A DNA stretch of 64,000 nt, taken from positions 1-64,000 of the forward strand of contig REDR01000055.1 in the NCBI GenBank assembly GCA_007693385.1, written 5' to 3'. Positions 37,687 through 45,016 of this stretch are shown here, piece after piece. This DNA comes from Anaerolineaceae bacterium. Its GTDB lineage: Bacteria > Chloroflexota > Anaerolineae > Aggregatilineales > Phototrophicaceae. The notes beneath the pieces were generated by a model. It was not told the DNA's origin. It made no database searches and was given only the letters and a program-made list of their open reading frames with translations. A program made the position numbers and the translations under genes. Position 1 is the first letter of the stretch; the number at the start of each line of letters is the position of its first letter.

Positions 37687-38727
37687 ATGGCGGGGGATGA
37701 CCGCATTATTGGCTCGGGGCGTCATAAGAACGATCAAGAGAACGTCGCCCTGCGTCCGTATAAACTCGACGACATCGTTGGGCAGGATAAAGTCCGCGAA
37801 AATCTGCGCGTTATCGTGGAGGCGGCGCTTGGACGCGGCGAACCCGCCGACCATTTGCTGTTTTATGGCCCGCCCGGACTCGGCAAAACATCACTAGCTT
37901 ATGTTGTCGCTAACGAGATGCAAGCCAAAATCCACATCACCGCCGGGCCATCCATCGAACGAGCCGGTGATCTGGCCGCCATCCTCACCCACATGAAGCA
38001 GAGCGACATCCTGTTCATCGACGAAGTACATCGTCTCGGACGCGCTGTTGAAGAGATACTGTATCCAGCTATGGAAGACTTTAAGCTGGATATTGTCATC
38101 GGCAAAGGTCCGGCGGCTAAGAACGTACGTCTGAATTTGCCGCGATTCACCGTCATCGGCGCGACAACGCGGCTTTCTCTGCTGGCCGGGCCATTACGTG
38201 ACCGCTTCGGCGCTCGTTTCCGTATGGAATTCTACGATCAGCAATCAATGGAGTTCATCATCTCCCGCGCCGCCGCCCTGCTCAAAGTCGAGATCAAACC
38301 ACAGGGCACAGCCGAAATCGCGCGCCGTTCACGCGGAACGCCACGCGTCGCCCTGCGCTTGTTGCGGCGCGTGCGCGACTATGCCCAGACTCGCGCCGAA
38401 GGGGTCATCACCGGCGCGGTAGCCGGTGATGCATTACAACTGATGGAAATTGATCATTTAGGTCTGGATGAAATTGACCGCCTGATCTTACAGACCATCA
38501 TCGAGAAATTCGGCGGCGGCCCGGTGGGATTGGACACCATCGCGGCGGCCATCAGCGAAGATCGGGCGACGATCATGGACGTTTACGAGCCGTATTTGCT
38601 TCAACTCGGCTTTCTGGATCGCACGCCGCGCGGACGCATCGCCACGCCGCACGCCTACGAGCATATCGGCATCCCCTACCCCGATGACCACGATAACCCA
38701 TCATCCGACCAGCCAACGCTTTTCTGA
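37687..38727 (+). CDS. ruvB: Holliday junction branch-migration helicase RuvB
   Basis: The 346-residue AAA+ motor drives Holliday junction migration with Ruv[13 protein letters not shown], Walker [10 protein letters not shown], Walker [12 protein letters not shown], the sensor [19 protein letters not shown], and the C-terminal winged helix ending RTPRGRIAT are all present. It stands divergent from upp and 14 bases upstream of queA. ruvA and ruvC are not in this window. Confidence 0.97.
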   Translation: MAGDDRIIGSGRHKNDQENVALRPYKLDDIVGQDKVRENLRVIVEAALGRGEPADHLLFYGPPGLGKTSLAYVVANEMQAKIHITAGPSIERAGDLAAILTHMKQSDILFIDEVHRLGRAVEEILYPAMEDFKLDIVIGKGPAAKNVRLNLPRFTVIGATTRLSLLAGPLRDRFGARFRMEFYDQQSMEFIISRAAALLKVEIKPQGTAEIARRSRGTPRVALRLLRRVRDYAQTRAEGVITGAVAGDALQLMEIDHLGLDEIDRLILQTIIEKFGGGPVGLDTIAAAISEDRATIMDVYEPYLLQLGFLDRTPRGRIATPHAYEHIGIPYPDDHDNPSSDQPTLF

Positions 38728-38741
38728 GGAATACAGCCCGC

Positions 38742-39809
38742 ATGGACATACACGAATTCGATTATGATTTACCGGAGTCGTACATCGCACAAGAACCGAT
38801 AGAGCCGCGTGATGCGTCGCGCTTGATGGTCATTGACCGTGCGCAACGCACTATCGAACATCGCACTTTCCGCGATATTGGCGACTACCTCAACGATACG
38901 GACGTGATCGTGATGAATAACAGCCGCGTCATTCCGGCGCGTCTACCCGCGCATCGCGTCGATACTGGCGGCAAGATGGAGGTCTTGCTTCTGCGTCGTC
39001 TGGATGAGCGCACATGGCGCGTGCTGGTCGGCGGCAAACAGGCCAAACGCGACACGGTGATCGGCTTTGCCGGACAAACTGTGCAGGCTGTTGTCGTCGA
39101 AGAACACGCGGAATCCGAGCGCACGATTCGCTTTAATCAGCCGGTGGATGACTTGCTGGAAGCTATCGGCCAGATGCCGCTACCGCCTTACATCCACAAA
39201 CCAATCACCGATGCCGAGCGTTATCAGACCGTTTACAGCCGTCATGAAGGCTCCGCCGCCGCCCCAACCGCCGGATTGCACATGACGCCGGAATTGCTGA
39301 TTAATCTGCGCGAGCGCGGCATTCAGCTAGCGTATTGTATGTTGCACATCGGGTTAGATACTTTTCAGCCGGTGCGCGTGCAGGACATCCGTCAGCATCA
39401 CATTCATAGCGAATGGGCGTCTCTGTCGTCCGAAGATGCGCGGACGATTAACGAAGCGAAGCTATCCGGCGGGCGCATCATCGCGCTGGGTACAACATCA
39501 GCCCGCACGCTAGAAACCGCCGCGATACTCAGCGCGGGCGGCCAACCATCCGATCCCGCCGCCGTTGATAATGTATGTGCGTGGCGTCCGGTCATCGCGT
39601 TTGAAGGCGATACGGATTTGTTCATCTATCCGGGTTATCGCTGGCGGGTTGTCGATGCGCTCATCACCAATTTTCATCTACCGAAGTCCACACTGCTGAT
39701 GATGATAGCCTCATTCATGGGTAAAGAATTCGCGCTGGAAGCGTATCAGATTGCCATGTCGATGAACTATCGTTTCTTCTCTTTTGGCGATGCCATGCTG
39801 ATACGCTAA
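38742..39809 (+). CDS. queA: S-adenosylmethionine:tRNA ribosyltransferase-isomerase
   Basis: The 355-residue QueA makes epoxyqueuosine in tRNA. The FDYDLPESYIAQEPIEPRDASRL-type start, NNSRVIPARL, RHEGSAAAPTAGLHMT, LHIGLDTFQPV and TNFHLPKSTLLMMIASF blocks are intact. Its position just after ruvB matches the common ruvB-queA pairing. The rplU promoter begins right after its stop. Confidence 0.96.
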   Translation: MDIHEFDYDLPESYIAQEPIEPRDASRLMVIDRAQRTIEHRTFRDIGDYLNDTDVIVMNNSRVIPARLPAHRVDTGGKMEVLLLRRLDERTWRVLVGGKQAKRDTVIGFAGQTVQAVVVEEHAESERTIRFNQPVDDLLEAIGQMPLPPYIHKPITDAERYQTVYSRHEGSAAAPTAGLHMTPELLINLRERGIQLAYCMLHIGLDTFQPVRVQDIRQHHIHSEWASLSSEDARTINEAKLSGGRIIALGTTSARTLETAAILSAGGQPSDPAAVDNVCAWRPVIAFEGDTDLFIYPGYRWRVVDALITNFHLPKSTLLMMIASFMGKEFALEAYQIAMSMNYRFFSFGDAMLIR

Positions 39810-39817
39810 AGTCGTCG

Positions 39818-39883
39818 TTGACGGTTAGCCCCCGCATAGCGTATAATTCGGGCTGTCACAGCCCCCGTCAAAGGGGCGTTTTG
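39818..39883 (+). promoter_or_regulatory. rplU promoter and leader
   Basis: TTGACG (39818-39823) and TATAAT (39842-39847) are separated by 18 bases, a strong sigma-70 promoter. Two inverted repeats follow and share bases: GGGCTG/CAGCCC (39850-39864) and GCCCC/GGGGC (39861-39865 with 39873-39877, then GTTTT). The likely start near 39854 lies within the first, so only the second would be fully transcribed. The promoter is well supported; an attenuator role is tentative. Confidence 0.65.
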
Positions 39884-39957
39884 TATGCCTATTCTTCCCC
39901 GTCAGATGCCCGTCATCGCGGTGCGCTCACGGTGGAAAGCGAAGAATGGAGAAAACC

Positions 39958-40272
39958 ATGTATGCAGTAATCCGTTCCGGCGGACGCCAGTATCGCGCCG
40001 AAGTCGGCAAGACTATCGACGTGGAGCGCCTGCCCCACGAAGTCGATCAGGCTATCGAAATAAATGATGTTCTACTGCTGAACGATGGCGATAAGACCAT
40101 CATCGGTCAGCCACTCGTCGAAGGCGCGACGGTCAAGGCGACTGTCGTCGATCAATTTCGCGGCAAAAAAGTAACCGTGTTCAAGTATCGCCAGCGCACT
40201 AATTACCGTCGTCGTTACGGCCATCGTCAATATTACACCCGTATTCGTATCGACGATATTTCAGCCGGTTAA
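39958..40272 (+). CDS. rplU: 50S ribosomal protein L21
   Basis: The 104-residue protein starts YAVIRSGGRQYRAEVG and ends with the basic FKYRQRTNYRRRYGHRQ block that contacts 23S rRNA. The ATG at 39958 has GGAG 7 bases upstream; an ATG at 39946 has none. L27 follows directly, the standard L21-L27 operon. Confidence 0.97.
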   Translation: MYAVIRSGGRQYRAEVGKTIDVERLPHEVDQAIEINDVLLLNDGDKTIIGQPLVEGATVKATVVDQFRGKKVTVFKYRQRTNYRRRYGHRQYYTRIRIDDISAG

Positions 40273-40302
40273 TGTAAGGAAACAAGCGGAAGGGTTTTTG
40301 TA

Positions 40303-40608
40303 ATGGCTCATAAAAAAGGTGGCGGTTCAACAAGTAATGGCCGCGACAGCAATTCCAAACGACTCGGCGTAAAGCGCTTCGGTGGCGAATTCGTCATTCC
40401 GGGCAACATCATCGTCAGACAACGCGGCACGAAATTTCATCCCGGCCTGAACGTCGGCATCGGTAAAGATCACACCATCTTCGCCAAGACGGAAGGTTTC
40501 GTCGTGTTCGAGCGTATTCGTGGCCGCAAGGGGCAAAAGCAAATCAGCGTTTATCCCGAACTGCCGCAAAAAGAATCGAACGGCGCAGAACCCGCCGCCG
40601 GCGACTAA
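40303..40608 (+). CDS. rpmA: 50S ribosomal protein L27
   Basis: The 101-residue protein begins [15 protein letters not shown], with the flexible N-terminal tail reaching the peptidyl-transferase centre already exposed; there is no Firmicutes-type cleaved prepeptide. [10 protein letters not shown] and the IGKDHTIFA strand are typical. The C-terminus is about 15 residues longer than in E. coli. Confidence 0.97.
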   Translation: MAHKKGGGSTSNGRDSNSKRLGVKRFGGEFVIPGNIIVRQRGTKFHPGLNVGIGKDHTIFAKTEGFVVFERIRGRKGQKQISVYPELPQKESNGAEPAAGD

Positions 40609-40635
40609 TTGCTCACATTTATAACCTAGATTAAT

Positions 40636-40669
40636 CATCACGCCACTCTCGACCTCAAGAGCCGTGATG
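40636..40669 (+). ncRNA. Candidate L31 mRNA leader hairpin
   Basis: Between rpmA and rpmE, CATCACG (40636-40642) pairs with CGTGATG (40663-40669), and inside it CTCT pairs with AGAG. The structure ends 11 bases before the AGAGGAG ribosome site of rpmE. Several bacterial groups have L31 leaders that bind L31 and repress translation. This may be a Chloroflexota version, judged only from one sequence. Confidence 0.4.
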
Positions 40670-40688
40670 TCATCTTAGAGGAGACAAA

Positions 40689-41150
40689 ATGAAAAAAGAC
40701 CTGCACCCTCAATGGCACAGCGAGGCGACTGTCGTCTGCGCTTGCGGTAATACGTGGGTAACCGGCGCGACTGTTCCGGAAATCCGCACCGACATCTGCT
40801 CCGCTTGCCATCCGTTCTACACGGGCGAACAGCGCATCGTGGACACCGAAGGCCGTTACGATCAATTCATGCGCCGTCTACAGCGCCGTGACGACAAAGC
40901 GGCAGAAGTTGAAGCCCGCGAAGCGGCTAAAGTGCCGATGGATTTGCCGCTTGAAGAACTCGGCTTGAACATGCGCTTCGTCAACATTCTAGCGGAAAAC
41001 GGCATCAAAAACGTGCAAGACTTCCTCGAAAAATTGGACGAAGGCGGCGAAGAGGGCATCCTCGATCTGCCCGGCATTGGCCGTAAGGCGCTGAGCGACA
41101 TCAAGAAATCGCTCCGCACCCGTGGCTACGAGTTGCCAGCCGAAAGCTAG
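40689..41150 (+). CDS. rpmE: Ribosomal protein L31 fused to an RNA-polymerase alpha-CTD-like helix-hairpin-helix domain
   Basis: Residues 1-68 of 153 are a zinc-type L31 (Cys17, Cys19, Cys37, Cys40; [19 protein letters not shown]). A charged helical linker (about 69-90) leads to a second domain, about 90-150. It begins [16 protein letters not shown], with [11 protein letters not shown] and [17 protein letters not shown], closely following the RNA polymerase alpha C-terminal domain pattern (LxLSxRxxNxLxxxGIxTVxxLL, IxNxGxKSLxEIxxxL). Normal L31 is about 70 residues. The frame is continuous with no internal start needed. The extra domain could bind DNA, RNA or RNA polymerase, possibly linking transcription with the ribosome. 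A rho-independent terminator follows. Confidence 0.88.
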   Translation: MKKDLHPQWHSEATVVCACGNTWVTGATVPEIRTDICSACHPFYTGEQRIVDTEGRYDQFMRRLQRRDDKAAEVEAREAAKVPMDLPLEELGLNMRFVNILAENGIKNVQDFLEKLDEGGEEGILDLPGIGRKALSDIKKSLRTRGYELPAES

Positions 41151-41175
41151 ACTCGCTTAACTTGCCTCACCAAAG

Positions 41176-41209
41176 AAGCAGTCATACAGATCAGTGTGTG
41201 ACTGCTTTT
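41176..41209 (+). terminator. Rho-independent terminator after rpmE
   Basis: AAGCAGTCA (41176-41184) pairs with TGACTGCTT (41199-41207) around a 14-base loop and ends in a short T-run (CTTTTG). It closes the rplU-rpmA-rpmE unit. Confidence 0.7.
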
Positions 41210-41213
41210 GCGT

Positions 41214-41219
41214 TATAAT
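41214..41219 (+). promoter_or_regulatory. Perfect -10 box before tdk
   Basis: TATAAT at 41214-41219 lies 36 bases before the tdk GTG and just past the rpmE terminator. No convincing -35 is seen at 16-18 bases. Confidence 0.35.
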
Positions 41220-41254
41220 CTCACAGGATCAACGATGCTATTGAGGGGATCATC

Positions 41255-41824
41255 GTGAAACACTCTAATGGGCGCGTAGAGGTCATCTGCGGCAGTATGT
41301 TTTGTGGCAAAACAGAAGAACTTATCCGGCGTATTCGCCGCGCCATCATCGCCAAACAATGCGTACAAGTATTCAAACCAGAAATTGATGATCGTTATGG
41401 GCTGGAATATGTCAGTAGCCACAACGGACAACGGATCAACGCGCAAGCCGTCAAACATTCCAGCGAAATCTTCAACTATCTCATGCCGGAGACAACAGTC
41501 GTCGCTGTGGACGAAGCCCAGTTCTTTGACGGTGGTATCTGTCAGATCGTGGATAATCTAGCAGATCGCGGTCTGCGGGTTATCGTCGCTGGCCTCGATC
41601 TCGATTTCCGCGCTGAGCCGTTCGGCCCGATGCCGATTTTGATGTGTCAGGCCGAGTATGTCACCAAGTTGCACGCGATTTGTGTCGTATGCGGAGAACT
41701 GGCCTGTCGCACACAACGCCTCGTCAACGGACAACCCGCTCGTTACGATGATCCGATCATTAAAGTCGGCGCACAGGAGACGTACGAACCACGTTGCCGT
41801 GAACATCATATTGTGGTTAAATAA
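41255..41824 (+). CDS. tdk: Thymidine kinase (type II)
   Basis: The 189-residue enzyme phosphorylates thymidine. The P-loop [18 protein letters not shown], the DEAQFF switch, and the zinc site CVVCG plus a late Cys-Arg-Glu-His are present. Translation begins at GTG (41255), with GAGGGG 7 bases upstream. Confidence 0.95.
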   Translation: MKHSNGRVEVICGSMFCGKTEELIRRIRRAIIAKQCVQVFKPEIDDRYGLEYVSSHNGQRINAQAVKHSSEIFNYLMPETTVVAVDEAQFFDGGICQIVDNLADRGLRVIVAGLDLDFRAEPFGPMPILMCQAEYVTKLHAICVVCGELACRTQRLVNGQPARYDDPIIKVGAQETYEPRCREHHIVVK

Positions 41825-41896
41825 CGATGTAATATGCCATCAACGCGATGGATTGTTTCTAATGTGCGTGTATGATGAAGTTAAAGGGAAGCAAGT

Positions 41897-43066
41897 ATGA
41901 GTGTAGCGGCATTACCCAAGCAAGGCTCACATGCGGAAGAGCAAGAAAGTAGCTTGTGGCTACGCAGTAAGCGATGGGATTTATTTTACATCACATTCAG
42001 CGTCATTGTCGTGCCGATCCCCTATCTGGTTTATTTGCTCGGCGTGCAATTTGGCCTACATGACGACGTAAGCCGTAATCTGGTCAATGGCTTCGTGGCA
42101 GTAGCTATCGGTGGCCCGCACATGATGTCAACGTTCTTGCGTACCGGCCTCGATGACGATTTCAAAAAGCGCTATCCGATGCTGTTGCGCTCATCTATTA
42201 TCATACCGATTGTTGTCGTCTCGATGGCGTTCCTCAACCTGACGCTGTTGCTCACCGTGTTCTTTTTCTGGGCGGCGTTGCACGTGTTACATCAGGTGAC
42301 ATATATCGTCGAGCTATACAACCACAAAGAGCATAACTACGTCCGCAAGACTGCCGTCAGTATGCAATCACGCATGATTGATTATGCGGTAGTGCTAACC
42401 TGTCTGTTTCCGATGGCGGCCTTTAAGATCAGTCAAGGCGCTTTCGATATTGGCGTCAACGACCTGACACGGGTCATACCTGGCGTATTCCAGCATGAAT
42501 GGCTGTTCTGGTCAATGTCGGGTATTTTCGCGCTAGCCCTGACCGCTTATCTGTGGAAGACGTGGAACGAATACCGCGCCGGTATCATCAATGTGCCTAA
42601 GACGGTTTTCATCCTATTCACTGTGACCATCGCCTTCACCATGCCCGCCCTGCCCAATCTAGACACCGCCTTTCAAGGGCTGAATACATGGCACAGTTTC
42701 CAATATCTGGCGATCACCTTCTATATCATCAAGATAAAACAGGAATACGGCAAGCTAAACGACAGCGCGCCGCTCGTCTCACGCTTCAGCAAGATGAAGG
42801 ATTCTCGGGGATTGTATCTACTGAGTACCATCATGTTATTCGGTTCGGTGGTGGTGTTCATCGTGGTTTACACGCTGGCGCACATCATCACACCATCGGC
42901 GGCTGTTGTCGATGTGACCAATCCGACGCATGTGGCCAACTGGCGATTTGATGTCGCTTACTACACGTCGATCCTGTCATTCCTGTGGATACACTATTAC
43001 CATGACCATTTTCTGTTCACAGATTTTGAAGCGCTCGACGGCGCGTACTACAAGATCGAACACTGA
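41897..43066 (+). CDS. Polytopic membrane protein with conserved-looking histidines, unknown function
   Basis: The 389-residue protein has about nine transmembrane helices. Histidines sit in helix-end motifs: GGPHMMSTFLRT, ALHVLHQVTYI, NTWHSFQYLAI and IHYYHDHFLF. This is the spacing expected for a membrane metal site, and the GxPH start faintly recalls Brp/Blh-type beta-carotene cleavage proteins, though I would not name it on that basis. AGGGAAGCAAGT precedes the ATG. A hairpin follows its stop. No neighbour suggests a pathway. Confidence 0.65.
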   Translation: MSVAALPKQGSHAEEQESSLWLRSKRWDLFYITFSVIVVPIPYLVYLLGVQFGLHDDVSRNLVNGFVAVAIGGPHMMSTFLRTGLDDDFKKRYPMLLRSSIIIPIVVVSMAFLNLTLLLTVFFFWAALHVLHQVTYIVELYNHKEHNYVRKTAVSMQSRMIDYAVVLTCLFPMAAFKISQGAFDIGVNDLTRVIPGVFQHEWLFWSMSGIFALALTAYLWKTWNEYRAGIINVPKTVFILFTVTIAFTMPALPNLDTAFQGLNTWHSFQYLAITFYIIKIKQEYGKLNDSAPLVSRFSKMKDSRGLYLLSTIMLFGSVVVFIVVYTLAHIITPSAAVVDVTNPTHVANWRFDVAYYTSILSFLWIHYYHDHFLFTDFEALDGAYYKIEH

Positions 43067-43105
43067 TCTTATATAGATAGAAGTCACGCAGTTGATCCTG
43101 TGCAA

Positions 43106-43135
43106 GGGCATCGGTACCGATAAAAACCGTTGCCC
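43106..43135. terminator. Possible terminator between convergent genes
   Basis: GGGCA and CGGT (43106-43115) pair with ACCG and TGCCC (43126-43135), interrupted by one T-T mismatch, with a 10-base loop and AATTT after it on the plus strand. It lies between the histidine-rich membrane gene and the M23 gene. Confidence 0.45.
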
Positions 43136-43173
43136 AATTTCTCGATAATTATTTTTCTTGGGACGCATCTTCA

Positions 43174-44685
43174 TCATGGGAAGCGTTCGCGCACCCACTG
43201 CATCGGATCAACCGGCACACCATTCACCCATAATTCCCAATGCAAATGTGCGCCGGTAGCGCGGCCTGTATTGCCGACTAACCCGACAATCTGACCGACA
43301 CGCACCGTATCCCCTATATTGACCAGACGCTCGCTCATGTGGCAATACACGGTATAAACGCCCCAACCATGATCGATCATGACTGTCGAGCCACGTATAT
43401 TGAGCGTATCCGCCAGCACGACACGCCCACCCGCAGATGCTAAAATCGGCGTGCCGGGCGCTCCGGCGAAGTCCGCCCCACTGTGAAAACGGTCAAAAGC
43501 GCTCCCGTTATAAGAGCGACGCGCCCCGAACGAAGAATTCATCGCGGCGGCGGCCGGTAAGCTCATCGCGCCTTCCCAGTAGCGATCCAGCGTCAGACGC
43601 GATGCGACATTGCGTAAGATATTCATCTCATTCTCTTCAACGCCGGTTGATAGCAAATGCATCTGATCTTCCGGCAAGCTCAGGCGTTGGCTACCATAAT
43701 TTCCGGCGTTCACCCGTATATTGAGCGTGATGATACTCTCCTCTACCCCTGCGCCGTTCAATACGATGCGAAGCGGATAAACGTCCGCCTCCGTGAAGAT
43801 CGGCACCGGCAAGAAAGCGACATGAGATAAGCCACCCGATACCGCAATGAAATTGATTTCGCGGCCTAAGAACTCTCCGGTTATCGTCGCCGGTGATTGC
43901 GTGTCGATGATTAAACGTCCGGTTTTCCCCTCAGTCAGCACTAGAGGATTCAACGCGATTTCGTTGATCCACGCCGGTAGATCGCCGCCGTTAACCGAGA
44001 TCTGCGCTTCTGCGCCCGGAATGACGATCTGCTGGCCGGCAAAAATACGCGATGCACTGGTAATGCCGTTAGCGGCCTGAATAGCCGACATCGGCACGCC
44101 ATACGCGGTAGCGATACCGAACAGCGTCTCACCGCGCTGGATAGTGTGCGTCGCCGTGATTTGCGATTCAGGCAGATCAAGCGGTGCATCCGACACGATA
44201 GCGGGTGCGGGGCGCGGCGCTTCATCTTCCCTGCGAACCCTGATTTCCTGCCCCACAGCGATTCGATTAGGGTCTGTGATGTCGTTGAGCACCATCAACT
44301 CATCAACGCTCACACCATAAAAATCAGCAATACCGCGCAGATTCTCGCCCGGCCTGACGATATGTACCGCAGATGGTGGCGCGGTCACGGCGGACTGATT
44401 GCCCTCTGCGACGATCAAACGCTGTCCGACCATGATGCTACTTGGATTGGTGATCGCGTTTAGCGCGGCCAATTCGCTGACCGTCAAGCCGTATCTTTGC
44501 GCGATACGGAATAAATTCTCGCCGCGTTGCACCACATGGATGACGATATTCGGATCATCTTCCGGAATCGTATCCGCGATAATGTGTGTCCCGTTAATCT
44601 GCGAGATCAGCGCGAACAGGGCAAAAAACAACAGAACGCTAAGACGCGGTTTCGTCAAACTGCAAAAAGTCGCCGATTTCGACAC
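43174..44685 (-). CDS. LysM-containing M23 family metallopeptidase
   Basis: The protein has a signal peptide (SVLLFFALFALIS), three LysM repeats separated by short linkers, a beta-rich middle part, and a C-terminal M23 (LytM/lysostaphin-type) endopeptidase. The M23 zinc residues are in HSGADFAG (HxxxD) and HLHWELW (HxH). LysM domains bind peptidoglycan and the peptidase cleaves its cross-bridges. The start is uncertain: I use the GTG at 44685 (503 residues); a TTG at 44658 and an ATG at 44742 are alternatives. The 5' end overlaps the DUF192 gene. Confidence 0.9.
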   Translation of the reverse strand: MSKSATFCSLTKPRLSVLLFFALFALISQINGTHIIADTIPEDDPNIVIHVVQRGENLFRIAQRYGLTVSELAALNAITNPSSIMVGQRLIVAEGNQSAVTAPPSAVHIVRPGENLRGIADFYGVSVDELMVLNDITDPNRIAVGQEIRVRREDEAPRPAPAIVSDAPLDLPESQITATHTIQRGETLFGIATAYGVPMSAIQAANGITSASRIFAGQQIVIPGAEAQISVNGGDLPAWINEIALNPLVLTEGKTGRLIIDTQSPATITGEFLGREINFIAVSGGLSHVAFLPVPIFTEADVYPLRIVLNGAGVEESIITLNIRVNAGNYGSQRLSLPEDQMHLLSTGVEENEMNILRNVASRLTLDRYWEGAMSLPAAAAMNSSFGARRSYNGSAFDRFHSGADFAGAPGTPILASAGGRVVLADTLNIRGSTVMIDHGWGVYTVYCHMSERLVNIGDTVRVGQIVGLVGNTGRATGAHLHWELWVNGVPVDPMQWVRERFP

Positions 44686-45016
44686 GATCAAGTATATCCG
44701 TATTCGCTTCAAGGAAATATTGCGCGGGCGACTGCGGCGCATAGGCTAAGCGCCACGGTTTCGCCAGCTTCTTATCTACCACCTGCCCGCTTCCGTCTAG
44801 CCACACCACGCCAATCGTCAGGCGCATGAATAGCATATGTATCGTGGTATCCACCCGCGACTCGCGCCCGCCGACGAATAGCAAACCATCTGTCGGCGGC
44901 AGGTCTTTGACCATCATCAAGCCACGAAAGCGGCACCACGTCGAAGCGCACCACTTCACACGCGGCAAGATGATGGCATTTGTGTCTCGATGGCGCAAAA
45001 TGCGATAGGCGCTCAT
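44639..45016 (-). CDS. DUF192-family protein
   Basis: The 125-residue protein shows the DUF192 pattern: CRFRGLMMVKDLPPTDGLLF, the IHMLFMRLTIGVVWLD core and the PWRLAYAPQSPAQYFLE strand. Most family members are exported, but this one has no signal peptide. Function is unknown. Its start overlaps the stop of the LysM gene (ATGA), and its end runs into the M23 gene, so the three are coupled. Confidence 0.85.
   Translation of the reverse strand: MSAYRILRHRDTNAIILPRVKWCASTWCRFRGLMMVKDLPPTDGLLFVGGRESRVDTTIHMLFMRLTIGVVWLDGSGQVVDKKLAKPWRLAYAPQSPAQYFLEANTDILDRVEIGDFLQFDETAS

Noticed and set aside
39885-40067. A 60-residue open frame upstream of and overlapping rplU
   Set aside because: It overlaps L21 in another frame, is Arg-rich without pattern, and rplU has its own good ribosome site at 39948.
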